In this document: one piece after another, positions 1-9,601 of the stretch
How the letters are laid out: every line of letters begins with the position of its first letter
Numbering within the stretch: the stretch's first letter is position 1
Assembly (NCBI RefSeq): GCF_963855985.1
Contig: NC_087100.1
Coordinates: forward strand, 531,001 to 595,000
Length of the DNA: 64,000 bases
Direction of reading: 5' to 3'
Source of the DNA: Ostrinia nubilalis
Lineage: Eukaryota > Arthropoda > Insecta > Lepidoptera > Crambidae
Program-made: the position numbers and the translations under genes
The notes under the pieces: generated by a model
Database searches by the model: none
What the model was told of the DNA's origin: nothing
Seen by the model: the letters and a program-made list of their open reading frames with translations, nothing else

Positions 1-417
1 CGTCTCAAAGTTTGTTAATTACGAAACAAAGCCATGTTTGTTTAGTATAATCACTCGCCGCTCGCTGCAAAGCCCCGGCCCTAAGCCCGCGGACGTGGCC
101 TGAACTCACGGAAGCGGATTATCGACGCAATCGCTCAATATGAAATGTTTCGCTCATAGTTTACGCGCTGCCGTAATACAAAGAACTTTAGTAAAACAAA
201 CAGTTTGGCAAATAATTAACTGTTGGATTAACTTAACTGTTAGGGCGTTCTTCTGAAAGATACCCGTACTTATCTCAAGAAACGTGTTGCTTTTGGCGTT
301 TTTGTAAGTTTTATTTATGGGCATAATCCTATTACAGAACAAGATCACTTGACTGGTTATTTTAAGAAATTGCGCCTAGAAATTACTGGAAGGTGTCAAC
401 CGAAACATAGAAAGAGG
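1..417. other. No recognisable gene; left edge
   Basis: The first part (about 55-125) is GC-rich relative to the window. I see no domain, convincing exon or repeat copy. Short open frames here have no recognisable product. Confidence 0.4.
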
Positions 418-425
418 TGTCAACT

Positions 426-695
426 CAGTAGCGGCGTAAGGGGGGGGGGGGGGGCGGTGGGGGCGGTCCGCCCCGGGTGCCAAGCATCAGGGGGTGACAC
501 AAGTTGCGCAGATTAGTACTCACTGGCGCATCTGCATGGCAAATCTGCGGTCTATGTCATGATACGAGTGACTTTCAGTTTTCGAATCCCCAAAATCCTG
601 GGGGTAGTACCAGGGGGTGCCTTAGGACTTATGACGGGGGGGGGGGGGGGGGGGGGTGATCGCCCCGGGTGCCAACCCATGCTACGCCGCCACTG
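426..695. mobile_element. hAT-type non-autonomous element (MITE) with G-runs
   Basis: This 270-bp element has 14-bp ends that are inverted copies of each other with few mismatches (cagtRgcggcgta). It is flanked on both sides by the same 8 bp, TGTCAACT (418-425 and 696-703). An 8-bp target duplication with CAG-starting ends is the hAT superfamily signature. Inside are two uninterrupted G runs (15 G at 440-454, 21 G at 636-656), and a short block, cgccccgggtgccaa, occurs twice (468-482 and 661-675). It has no coding capacity, so it must have been moved by a transposase encoded elsewhere. Confidence 0.85.
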
Positions 696-703
696 TGTCA
701 ACT

Positions 704-1232
704 ATTCAATTTATCCACAGTAATAAATATTAGTGTTGCAGAAACAGTCGTGTCGATCCAAAGGAGAACATTGCAACTTCAAGGACGGCAAATACCTTAT
801 ATAATATGACTTTAACACGATTTTGAGTATTAAATATTATGTGTTTTGTGTTTCTAAACACCAATATTACGTTTACGACGGAACGATATTCTCCAAATCA
901 CGAAACATAATTAAATTCCAAATAGACAGTGGTACGTGCAACGTGCGTATACGCACATTCCAGACGCAAATAGACCGCTCCTGTATTGGACATCTATTTC
1001 TTACTACAGTCCTACAAAGTTTTAGACATGGGCATTTTATAGTTATCATCGGAGATCAAAATCATGGTTTTTTTTGTTTTTAAAACATTTGCTTTCATTT
1101 ACCTCTTAAAAATAACAAATGTGCTAATTTTCTCGAGATTTTATGAAACTGGCGTAATATTTTAAATCAATAAATTAAGTAAGTTGTACTCATCTCTTTG
1201 TTTAGGAATTATCCTCACTTATTTCAAAACAG
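704..1232. other. No recognisable gene
   Basis: AT-rich sequence. An 86-codon open frame at 823-1083 (TTG-initiated) resembles nothing I know and is probably chance. Confidence 0.35.
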
Positions 1233-1234
1233 TA

Positions 1235-1383
1235 ACCTCCGTATTCACAAACGATGCTTGCTTAAGTGAAGCAGCAATTTGAACGCACAGCGTTGAATAG
1301 AGCTCTGTGCGATTGGTTCGTGTGTCACCCTGTGCGTCTACGCGCACTGTGAGAGCTCATAGGAAAGTTTGTGAGTACGGGCT
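1235..1383. mobile_element. Short TIR element (MITE), TA-flanked
   Basis: The ends share an inverted motif, ccgtaYtcacaaac (left from 1239, reversed near 1366-1380). TA dinucleotides flank both ends at 1233-1234 and 1384-1385. The inside has no open frame. A Tc1/mariner-related origin is inferred only from the TA flanks. Confidence 0.5.
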
Positions 1384-1385
1384 TA

Positions 1386-2154
1386 AATGACGAGTCATGT
1401 CAAGCATTGAATGAAACGCCTTTGTGATTGAGTAAGTCACAGAGACAGAACTTTTCAGAAAAAAAGCTCTATGACTCTGTGGATTTGCAAATAACAACAG
1501 AAGAGAAGCAACCCTCAAAAATAGTAACAGTGTATTAATTGAATTTCCCAGCCGCCTCTATCGCTTCCTAGCCCGCGGCCACCCCGTCAGCCGCGTTTTG
1601 ATTGAGTCCGCGCTTACATTCAACACTGCCATGCTTGTTATTTCCACACCTCGGATGTTGGTGTACCTCCACACCACCTCCGCAAAGACAACCTTACTCC
1701 TTGTGCATAAAATCCACTTTGGAACGGACTCAAGGGCTTGGTTAATCAAACAACTGGCCAGTTATATTTGACAGGTTTATCGACTCGGGGGAATGGCTAG
1801 CTACCTACGATGGCTCGGATTCGATTCAACTAAAACAATGGCATTCGTATTCAATGGCGCGAATGTGTCGTTGCAATTTCAAGTTAAAATTGATCCAGTT
1901 TGCGGATTTGAAAGTTGTCTTGCGAAATAGAACTCGCGATCTGTGAACATTGATATGAAATTAACTTTGATTGATTACATGTCTTACATCATAATATTCA
2001 AATCTTTTCAAGATGGTCGCGAAGAAAAAGACTGCTTATACCTACTTAAAGGTAGGTATTAGTACAATAATAAATAGCAATCGAGTAAAATAGAATCAAA
2101 CAGCTACAGCACAAAATTAATCCTAGATTGGCCATATGTAAGTGCTCACTTTTC
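1386..2154. other. No recognisable gene
   Basis: The stretch 1550-1750 is richer in GC and opens a 63-codon minus-strand frame without recognisable features. The rest is AT-rich, with no repeat copies found elsewhere in the window. Confidence 0.35.
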
Positions 2155-2289
2155 TAAGAGTAGGCGCACACCGTTGATTTTTAGTTGGCCGATAGTTGTG
2201 CCCGATTTTAATTTGTATGAAGAATCGGCCAAATTGAATCGGCGTAGTGTGCGCACTCCCATACATGCCCATACTGATCAACTGCCCGA

Positions 2290-3230
2290 TCGATGCATGC
2301 GCAAGGGATCGTAGATCGCGCGGCCAAATGCTTCGGGAAGATGTCGCGTGTGTCGGCGTCTTCCTGGGGCATTCATAGGCCTTCGCATTTTCTCGGTGCA
2401 GTCCATGCGCACCACTATTCTCCGGGGGCAGCGGCCTGCACTGGTGCTCCTGACCAAAGCCTATCGGTCGGTCAGCACAGCCGCGCTCCCGGTGCTTGCT
2501 GGCGTATTACCCGCGGACTTGGAGGTTTCCCGCGCTGGCATGACGGACGTGGCCCGCAGGGACACGCCCAGGGACGCGATGGGCAGACGGAAACGAGAAA
2601 TTTTGGAGTCGGTGCTGGATACTTGGCAGACCAGATGGGAGGGGGAGACGAAGGGTCGCGAGCTCTTCCAATTCTTCCCCGACGTGGCTGGGAGACTCGG
2701 CATGCGCTGGGTCGTACCAGATTATGTTACTTCCCAGATACTTACGAGGCATGGGTGCTTTAACAAGCGCCTGTGCGATATGCGTCTCCGGACCGCCGCG
2801 GAATGCGAATGTGGGGAACGTGAAGAGGACAGGCACCACGTTCTGTGGTCCTGCCCTTTGTACGAAGACTTACGCCAAGCTCTGCTTCAGGGAATCGTGC
2901 TCGAGAGACCCGGACCTGCCTGGTACTCCGATCTCGTCTCTTCGGAGGCGAACTTCGCCCGGCTGCGCGAATTTGCGTACGGCTGGCATAGGAGGAGGAC
3001 AGCTAGCGCTGCACGGCACCAGATGGTGCCATCCGTGCCGTGATTGTCAGGCCCCAGAAGGGGGAGAACTGAAATATAGGGACAAGGACGTAGAAAAATA
3101 ACTTGTAGGGAGTCAAGAAGTGTGGCGCGGTGGAGTGCAATCTGCCTTAGGCAGCCGCAATTCCGCGCACACCTCCCGCGATTCGGCCAGTATAACCGCA
3201 AGGTTGGTATGGCCATGGGTGGTGGTGGGT
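2290..3230 (+). mobile_element. R1-like non-LTR retrotransposon, 5'-truncated, inside the Harbinger element
   Basis: The insert is bounded by the 15-bp direct repeat TGATCAACTGCCCGA (2275-2289 and 3231-3245), a typical LINE target-site duplication. It carries only the 3' end of a LINE: the ORF2 C-terminus and about 190 bp of 3' UTR (3044-3230). There is no poly(A) tail, which is common in the R1 clade. Confidence 0.85.
2348..3043 (+). pseudogene. R1-like LINE ORF2 C-terminal fragment
   Basis: This is the tail of a LINE reverse-transcriptase polyprotein. The translated region contains YRSVSTAALPVLAGVLPADL, a motif typical of the region after the RT domain in R1-clade elements. A C-terminal zinc-knuckle follows (CECG, then HHVLWSCPLYED), matching the CCHC motif at the ORF2 end of R1 elements. 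The N-terminal coding part is missing. Just upstream (2293-2345) similar residues (VDRAAKCFGKM) occur in another frame, so the fragment is frameshifted or partly deleted. It ends in TGA at 3041-3043. It cannot be functional alone. Other AP-endonuclease LINEs also carry C-terminal zinc knuckles, but the surrounding sequence fits R1 best. Confidence 0.75.
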
Positions 3231-3291
3231 TGATCAACTGCCCGACTAAACTATCGGCCGACGAAAAATCAACGGTGTGCGCCTACTCTAA

Positions 3292-5389
3292 ATGTAATCT
3301 ATCACAGTACCAGTTCCCCAAAAAGAGGTCGCTGCTCGTAATTTTTGAGAATATTTTGCCTAATGTAAAATGTCAGTTTAATGCCGTTGAATAAGTGTTT
3401 CTGAGACAACAGCCTTCCACTGCTGAGCTGGCAGGAGCAGGCGAAGAATGGCCATGAATAAGGAATGGCCATCTCAAGCACCGCCAACAACAGGACATAG
3501 TCCAGAGATAAAAGCAGTAGCTTTGGTATAGACTGTATCATACATACCATAAAACGCATACGTGATGTAAAACGATGTCTCCACAACATACATATTGTGA
3601 GAACACAACGAACCTTAACTTCAAACTCAATACTCAATTCTTTATTGCATCCATAATGTTACAGAGGTGGTATGTATGTATGGTTTTGTAAGTTACAATT
3701 ATGGTCCCTGTCGGGCACAGCATTCTAGAGAGGGGAAGAATTCATAAACATTTAATTAATTAATTCAATTATATTATTAGTTATGAGAACCTCATCCTTT
3801 TGTTGAAGTCAGTTAATTAATTATTTACCATAATAGGAATACAATTAATTGGTATTACTACTATAAAATAGGTATTAAATTATTTTTAAACTCCTTCTAT
3901 GTTCTTCTGATTAATTATTCCATTACGGGTCCAATGACAGTTTAAGTTTTCCCCGGGACAAACTTAACCTTCACTGGTTGGGTTTTTGTTGGCGGTCAAG
4001 CTGTAGATCCCGGCTACACAGGAATTGCAGCGGTGGTCACAAGAGATGGGAATAGCCCTGTATCATATAGGTATGCACGGGCTTGCCATGTATTCTTTGG
4101 TCAAAATATTTTTGGACACACCAATCATGCATTCAGTTACAATTTAATCTTGGGCAGGTTCATTTCTAGTTATATAATTCAGATGACACAAATTCGTGTA
4201 GTTAAGAAAAATGAAGGCTACTGTATCGTCCCTTGTTGTAATACTCTGACAAAAATGTCTTCTATAAAAACACGACAAATAGCCCACTATAGCTAGTCTA
4301 ATTCTAACATGCTGTGAGATAAACAACTTCATTATTGTTTACTTTTCACTAATGAGTTGATTGTTAATGATCTTGGTCATTGCTAATGTGTTTGGTCATT
4401 ACCTAATATGCTTGATAACAAGTAGACATGCTTAAGAGTTCCATCTATTGTGACTGGTATATAAATATAATTAACGCTAGTCTTCGCGGGGACAGTATGG
4501 TCCCAGTTGTGTTCAAGTGCAGTTGTCCTTTGTGACAACTATTCGTTTGGTTTTCTAAAAGTCTTGTTGTTCGTCTGTTTTGTCGTTTGAGATACTTGTG
4601 GTTTTTACCTGAATGTATCAACTATTTGGTTCTATCCAAAAATTGTGTGTTTTGTTTCTAGACCGCTATTCCAGCACTTAAAGGTGAAAAACAGTTTCAA
4701 GTCTTTGCGACTCTTTCGTCGATTTTGGTTGGCTAATGGTGTTCCTAATACCTATTCAATATTTTCACCATCTAACTAAATTAAAATAATAAGATTCTTT
4801 ACATCTTGTGATCAAAATCATTGAATTTGTTCGAAGTTTTACTTTCTTTAAGCCTTGATGGTTGAATTTCGTTCGAAGTAGCACATTTTCTGCTATATCT
4901 TGCTTTGAATTGGAAATAATAATACTTACTACATTCGATTATTGAAGGTATTAAAAAATCTAAATGTTCTTCTAGTATTCAATACACTTTAATAGTCGTT
5001 CGTTTAAAAAAACAAATGAAAAATCTATTCATATCGAAAAGGTACATATTATTATTATCTACATTGGTCCTCTTTCTAGGAATTCCATAGAAAGTTAAAA
5101 AAATAAAAACTCGTATATTTGTGGTGTTGAACTAAGAAAGTGGAAAGTTGAATTGGGGCAGAGTTTTAAAATGATCTGCTTGGAATGGTGTTATTTTATT
5201 TTGATATTATTGTTATTGTTGTTATTTTTGCTCGCGCTTGGGTTTTGTTTGACCGTTTGTTTCCGTGTTTTGAATTTGTGGCTTTTTTTTGCCGTCTTAC
5301 TAGCTGTGCAAATTTTAAGAATAAAATTAATTTGAATAATTGATAAAATAATTTATTTAATCGGTAATTATTACCATTGTCATTACGAT
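3292..5389. other. No recognisable gene
   Basis: AT-rich DNA. Around 3640-3700 the minus strand reads like a LINE 3' end (attatggatgcaataaag), but no coding domain supports this. The open frame at 4033-4296 is GTG-initiated and unrecognised. Around 5200-5300 the plus strand is T-rich. Its complement reads as an Asn/Lys/Thr-rich, gag-tail-like composition and could belong to the retroelement on the right. Confidence 0.35.
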
Positions 5390-5579
5390 ACGATAGAGCA
5401 GACCCAGCCAGCACCATGCCTGCTCCGGTAAAACGGGCATACTGGCACGACTTTAAGGAAAGACACGCTTTGGGATGGGAGAGGACGGCCGACTAGCCGC
5501 TGCGTCTTTAAACCGCAACCGGTCGACCACAACCAAGTAGATATGCATCCTGAGCCTGGTCTAGAAAAATAGGTAAAGC
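5390..5579 (-). mobile_element. 3'-end fragment of the OTU-LINE, minus strand
   Basis: This is the reverse complement of the 3' UTR of the complete element at 52963-58401 (compare 58190-58400), including the stretch around gaccaggctcaggatgcat and the start of the ATCGT-type tail. It is 5'-truncated and shows several substitutions. Its right edge abuts gag-like sequence on the same strand. No clear target duplication was found. Confidence 0.8.
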
Positions 5580-5834
5580 CAAAGTTACGTAGTGAAATTA
5601 GATTTAATTTGTGGGTGAGGTTGGTTTGGAGGTGTAAATCTATTATTTGAACTATAACGTGGTAGCATTGTTCTATTAGTTGTATTAGTATTACTATGTT
5701 AAGGGGCTGTCGACCTGAATAGTGGCTGACGGGCATTTTTCGCTAGGACTGTCAATCGGAATAGTGATTGACGAGCATTATTCATTGCCCTGATTTTATC
5801 TTCTTGCATTGCAAAGCGGCCTGCCTCAGCTGTT

Positions 5835-5904
5835 TGTTTCGAGAGCACTCCCCTAACTGCCTCAGCCAATGTTTCGAGAGCACTCCCCTAACTGCCTCAG
5901 CCAA
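5835..5904 (+). repeat. Two 35-bp tandem units at the LINE 5' junction
   Basis: Two identical 35-bp units (5835-5869 and 5870-5904) each contain ctgcctcagc. That sequence is also present in the target DNA immediately to the left (5821-5830). Confidence 0.85.
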
Positions 5905-5905
5905 T

Positions 5906-6538
5906 ATCGGAATCCTTGGTGTCGACATATCGAGCGAAGTCCAGTTCCGTGGTCATTTAGAGGGTAAGGCTAAATTAGCCTCGAAGAAGCTTGGTGTGCT
6001 CAATAGATCGAGACGGTATTTCACTCCAGCCCATCGTCTGCAACTTTACAAGGCGCAGGTTCGGCCTCATATGGAATACTGTTCTCATCTTTGGGCAGGT
6101 GCGCCCCAGTACCAGCTTCTCCCTCTGGACCGCATTGAACGGAGAGCAGCTCGAATCGTTGACTGCCAGGACATTTCGGATCGGCTTGACCCCTTGGCGC
6201 TGCGTAGAGATGTATCCTCACTGTGCATATTCTATCGCATGTATCACGGGGAGTGCTCCGAAGAATTATCCGGACTTATTCCTGCCGCCACTTTTCGCCA
6301 CCGATCTACCCGACAGCACTTCCACCCCCATCACTTAGATGGTTGGCAGTCCACAACAGTACGTTTCTCTAGAAACTTTCTGCCCCGTACAACCAAACTG
6401 TGGAATGGACTGTCGTCTGCGGTGTTTCCGGACGGATACGACCTGCAAGCTTTCAAGAGGAGAGCGTATCTTTACCTTAAAGGCCGGCAACGCACCTGTA
6501 ACGCCCCTGGGTCTGCGGGTGTCTATGGGCGACGGTAA
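5906..6538 (+). pseudogene. CR1-type LINE reverse transcriptase C-terminus
   Basis: About 210 codons of the C-terminal part of a LINE ORF2, downstream of the catalytic RT motifs. Recognisable blocks are ILGVDISSEVQFRGHL near the truncation, LYKAQVRPHMEYCSHLWAGA in the thumb-like region, LDRIERRAARIV, and the tail SRNFLPRTTKLWNGL. The frame is uninterrupted to TAA at 6536-6538, so the copy is relatively young. It lacks the endonuclease and the RT active site, so it cannot move itself. Confidence 0.85.
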
Positions 6539-6581
6539 TCACTTACCATCAGGTGATCCGTTTGCTCGTTTGCCTCCTATC

Positions 6582-6620
<39 letters not shown>

Positions 6621-7264
6621 ATGCAGTAAAACCTTTAGTTCTTAACATTGATCCAATGTCGGAACTTAATCCGTTGACAAAGACGCTTAGTGCGGTTTCT
6701 TCGGTAGTCGCCAAGCGACCTGACAATGTGTCGTTAACAATTTTGGCGTTTAATTTCTCTACGATTTTGCTTCTACATAAATCGACTCTATGAAAGTATT
6801 CCGTGATACCTTCATTTGGTTTTTGGAACAAGGATTGTAGTTCCAAGTTTAAGTGTGAAATTGTCTTTACATTTGAAAACCTATCTATTAAAAATGTGCG
6901 CAAACGAATCCAACCGATGTGTTGCTTACTGTGCACGTCCGATGCACCTGAACCAGTGATATTGTTTATTAAAGCGTATAATACTACGAGTATTGCCTTC
7001 TGGTCTTTCAAGGCCAACTTAAAGGCAGATTCACAAGATCTGATAAATCTGTAGATTTGGTCATTTTTAGCTGTGTCGAATGCAGGGATTAATTCTAGAA
7101 GTGTCGAGAAGTCAAGAGTCATTTTGGTTTTATATGAAGCAGCGAAAAATGAGGATAATTCACTAAACAATTGGGTAGAAGGTTCGTTTTTGATTTCTTT
7201 TGTCATTGAGTTAGTAATATGTCTTAATAAGAAGGGATTTAGTAATGATATGGTATAGATATTA

Positions 7265-7345
7265 CCTTACCACAGCTTAACAGTATTATTATATGGATCT
7301 GCATGGTTCGGCGAAGTTTTTTGAAAGCCTGCAGCTACCGTCACG
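7265..7345 (-). promoter_or_regulatory. Errantivirus leader with splice donor
   Basis: On the minus strand this region carries an ATG (within aaccatgcagatcc) opening a short hydrophobic frame, followed by ctgtg|GTAAGG with the donor GT at 7270-7269. The gag ATG follows at 7206. The same leader is fused directly to env at 23.3, 26.4 and 29.65 kb. This is the expected layout for an errantivirus in which gag-pol lies inside the intron of the env mRNA. Confidence 0.6.
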
Positions 7346-8890
7346 TCGATGATTAATTTTTAAAAAATGTTGAGTTTCGAGTTGACTAATGTCACCACAA
7401 TTTAATATAAACCCCCGTTTTACCCCATTAGGGGTGGACTTTCGTAAAATCCGTTCTTAATGGATCTCTACACCCTATGAAGAACCTACCTGTCTTTAAT
7501 GTTTGTAGGTGTTATAGCTTCTGAGATTTCGTGACTCGCTTTTATTTAAATAGATTATATTAAATCTACTGCCGATCACGATGGCCTTCTATAGTAAGCA
7601 GTAGTTCCAACTTCCAACGCACCGTGTGGCCGCATCCTGACACAGTTCCGATGCACTTCCTCAACTTCAAAGCGAGGGCCGGCGCGTGCGCTATCTCTGC
7701 TGCCTCTAACGGATCGCTGATACATCTCCAGGCTGCTTACAAAGATGCGTTGTCTTGCCGCATCTGGTTTACTAATAACGGATCAATTTGATCGGTTTAA
7801 GCTCTTTAGCGAGTGTTTTTGAGGATGTAGTCATGTTTGTTGAGTATCTAATCTCAGAGTTGTTATTCTGGGTCTAAATTAGATTCAAAGTCGATTTATC
7901 TCGTTTCCGTGGGTTAAGACATAGATGGTTGTTCAATTATTATCAAATGGGACAAGAAAATACAGCACTGTACTTATTCTCAGTAAAATATGGTCGGATT
8001 CTAAAGCCGACACGAGCCTGTAGGACCATGTAAGATCATTTTTAAGGAACTCTGTTTCTTCAAACTTCTCGAGTTCTTAGAACCAAATCCAAACAGTTTG
8101 TTATAAAATTAAAAAAGTGTCTACCTTATCATGAACAAATTATGTTCTGTACGTTGCCTACTTGATTGAAACTCCGTTTTGATAAATTACGGTAACAGGA
8201 TTGATGTAATCAAGCTTTTTTTTAACTTTTTGGGCTGACAGTTTTTTTTGTCGACACGACAAGAAAAAGAAGAAAACTTTTATAGTTAAATGTAACTAGC
8301 AAACATCCAACCCTAACAGAGTCGTCTAACTCGTTGACTTCAACTGAAATTGGAACGGAAACAGTGATGGATGTCGTGAACTCTTTAGCGAGGCGGAGCC
8401 TCTGTCGGAAGCTTTTACCTTCTCAGTTTCATAAGCTGACCAATCACAGTTATTGGGCAGGCAGCAACAATAAAATAACCAACAAACAAGCTCATGGCAT
8501 TTTACTGTCTTTGCACGTGACGATTTTTGGAACGAATCTTTGTTTACTTATCTAAAAGGCAGTTGGATAACTTACACCTTGGTTGTATGAATTGGTCCAA
8601 ACGCCCGCAAGTCATTTGATATGTTTCCTTTGTTCCATACATTTTTCTTTTGTTCCATACATTTCTCTTTTGTTCCATACTTTTTACACATGGACCGCAA
8701 AATTTGATGAGTTTTGTTAAGTAGGTATAGAGATAATCTGTCTGTACCTAACCAAAGGATAGGTACGTTTTGTTTCGAGAAAGTAATTGGAACTGTTATT
8801 CCCATCGTCTCGTAGGCTAGGCATAAATAATAAAATACGATTCACATTTAGTTGACTACGTCAAATTTTTGTTCAAAGTCTTGTAATAAA
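7346..8890. other. No recognisable gene
   Basis: Around 7430-7500 there is a block (aggggtggactttcgtaaaatc) of a kind common in lepidopteran interspersed repeats. I cannot name it. The rest is AT-rich. The short frames at 8334 and 8572 are unrecognised. Confidence 0.35.
8629..8690. repeat. 20-bp tandem repeat, three copies
   Basis: The unit tttgttccatacatttYtct occurs three times in direct succession with minor changes. Confidence 0.8.
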
Positions 8891-8895
8891 CAAAT
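8891..8895. repeat. Target-site duplication of BEL element, left
   Basis: CAAAT, repeated immediately right of the 3' LTR at 15633-15637. A 5-bp duplication fits BEL/Pao. Confidence 0.95.
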
Positions 8896-9393
8896 TGTTT
8901 GCGCGCTTATGTTGGCAACAAAGAGTTCTCATGTTCTACTGTTGGTATACATGCGTGCCTCTTCCCGACCATTCGCCAAAGTTCCTTGGCGTCTAACGCC
9001 ATCTATTTCTCCGCGGCGTAAACTGTTGTGCCGCCTACCAAACATTTGAAAGAAAAAAGACAGTTGCCCGTTGCCCATACTCCATTTTTTCACGTGTGCA
9101 TCTACGCCGCTACAAAAAGCTATTTTATTTTATCGTTTGGTGATTTTGTGCGAAGTGCAGTGTATTCCGCTGTTCGACCGACGCCCTCTGATATTGGATT
9201 GCCACGAGGAGTGCTGGAACTGGGATAGGGAGCCCGGTGTCGCTGTTACCAGGTCAGTGCATGAGTCTCACATAATCCCAATATATCGGGTAAACTCCTT
9301 CCTCGGCAACTCACACAGTTATTCTATTCCCGCATCGCATTTTCTATTTAATTTCTCTTAAAACAAATACGTAACAAACCCCTCGCATCACCA
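8896..9393 (+). repeat. BEL 5' LTR
   Basis: Starts TGTTTGCGCGC and ends CGCATCACCA (TG...CA). It is identical to the 3' LTR except at 9164. Open frames inside (9028, 9071) recur identically in the other LTR and are not genes. Confidence 0.95.
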
Positions 9394-9399
9394 ATTTTA

Positions 9400-9417
9400 T
9401 GGTACCTTAGATCCGGA
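9400..9417 (+). other. Candidate primer-binding site
   Basis: TGG begins 6 bp after the LTR (tggtaccttagatccgg), where a tRNA primer site is expected. I could not match it to a particular tRNA. Confidence 0.4.
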
Positions 9418-9601
9418 TTTAACCAGCCCCGTTCTATATTTATTTACGCTATAATCCTTGTTACGTATTTTAATACCTATATATTATATTGTTATATACA
9501 TTTTAACGCATCTATAACTGTGTTCGCATCGCATTTTGCTCAAATTACGCATATTTTTTCATCTAACGCAAACTCGCTCGCTTTGAAACGGCGCGTCCAA
9601 A

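Larger units (their letters stand above)
2158..3288. mobile_element. PIF/Harbinger-type element, split by a LINE
   Basis: The termini are a perfect inverted repeat for about 25 bp, starting GAGTAGGCGCACACCG. The repeat stays recognisable for about 43 bp, past the ggccgatagtt motif. The element is flanked by TAA at 2155-2157 and 3289-3291, the 3-bp TWA duplication expected of PIF/Harbinger. Without the inserted LINE (2290-3230) and one copy of its 15-bp target duplication, the original element is about 175 bp and non-coding. Confidence 0.85.
5832..6615 (+). mobile_element. CR1-type LINE, 5'-truncated, inserted in gag
   Basis: The insert lies between two copies of AGCT (5828-5831 and 6616-6619) and ends in a 31-nt poly(A) run (6586-6616, overlapping the duplication). 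The last 60 bp before the tail include acttaccatcaggtgatccg, the signature 3' end of lepidopteran CR1 elements. The gag reading frame resumes on both sides, which confirms the insertion points. Confidence 0.85.
5590..7206 (-). pseudogene. Errantivirus-like (Ty3/Gypsy) gag, interrupted by a LINE
   Basis: Gag is the structural protein of the element's particle. The minus-strand frame starts with ATG at 7204-7206 and runs to the CR1 insertion at 6616. It resumes left of the insertion at about 5825 (FAMQEDKIR motif) and continues into an Asn/Pro/Arg-rich tail to about 5590. Diagnostic stretches are LIPAFDT near the N-terminus, ITGSGASDVHSKQ, and LNLELQSLFQKPNEGITEY followed by a VDLCRSKI motif. 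The same motifs recur in the gag pieces at 21.4 kb and 38.6 kb. About 60 nt upstream on the minus strand lies a leader with a splice donor. The LINE insertion and the missing remainder make this a dead copy. The Ty3/Gypsy assignment is by motif order and by neighbours elsewhere in the window. Confidence 0.75.

Noticed and set aside
823..1083. 86-codon open frame
   Set aside because: Starts at TTG, AT-rich, no motif; expected by chance in this much DNA.
3302..3637. 111-codon minus-strand frame with hydrophobic stretches
   Set aside because: No family resemblance. The nearby attatggatgcaataaag suggests a LINE 3' end but is too little to call.
6580..6620. Run of phenylalanine codons extending the gag frame
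   Set aside because: It is the poly(A) tail of the CR1 insert read on the opposite strand.
9028..9361. Open frames of 66 and 96 codons
   Set aside because: They lie inside the BEL 5' LTR and recur unchanged in the 3' LTR (15267-15600). They are LTR sequence, not genes.
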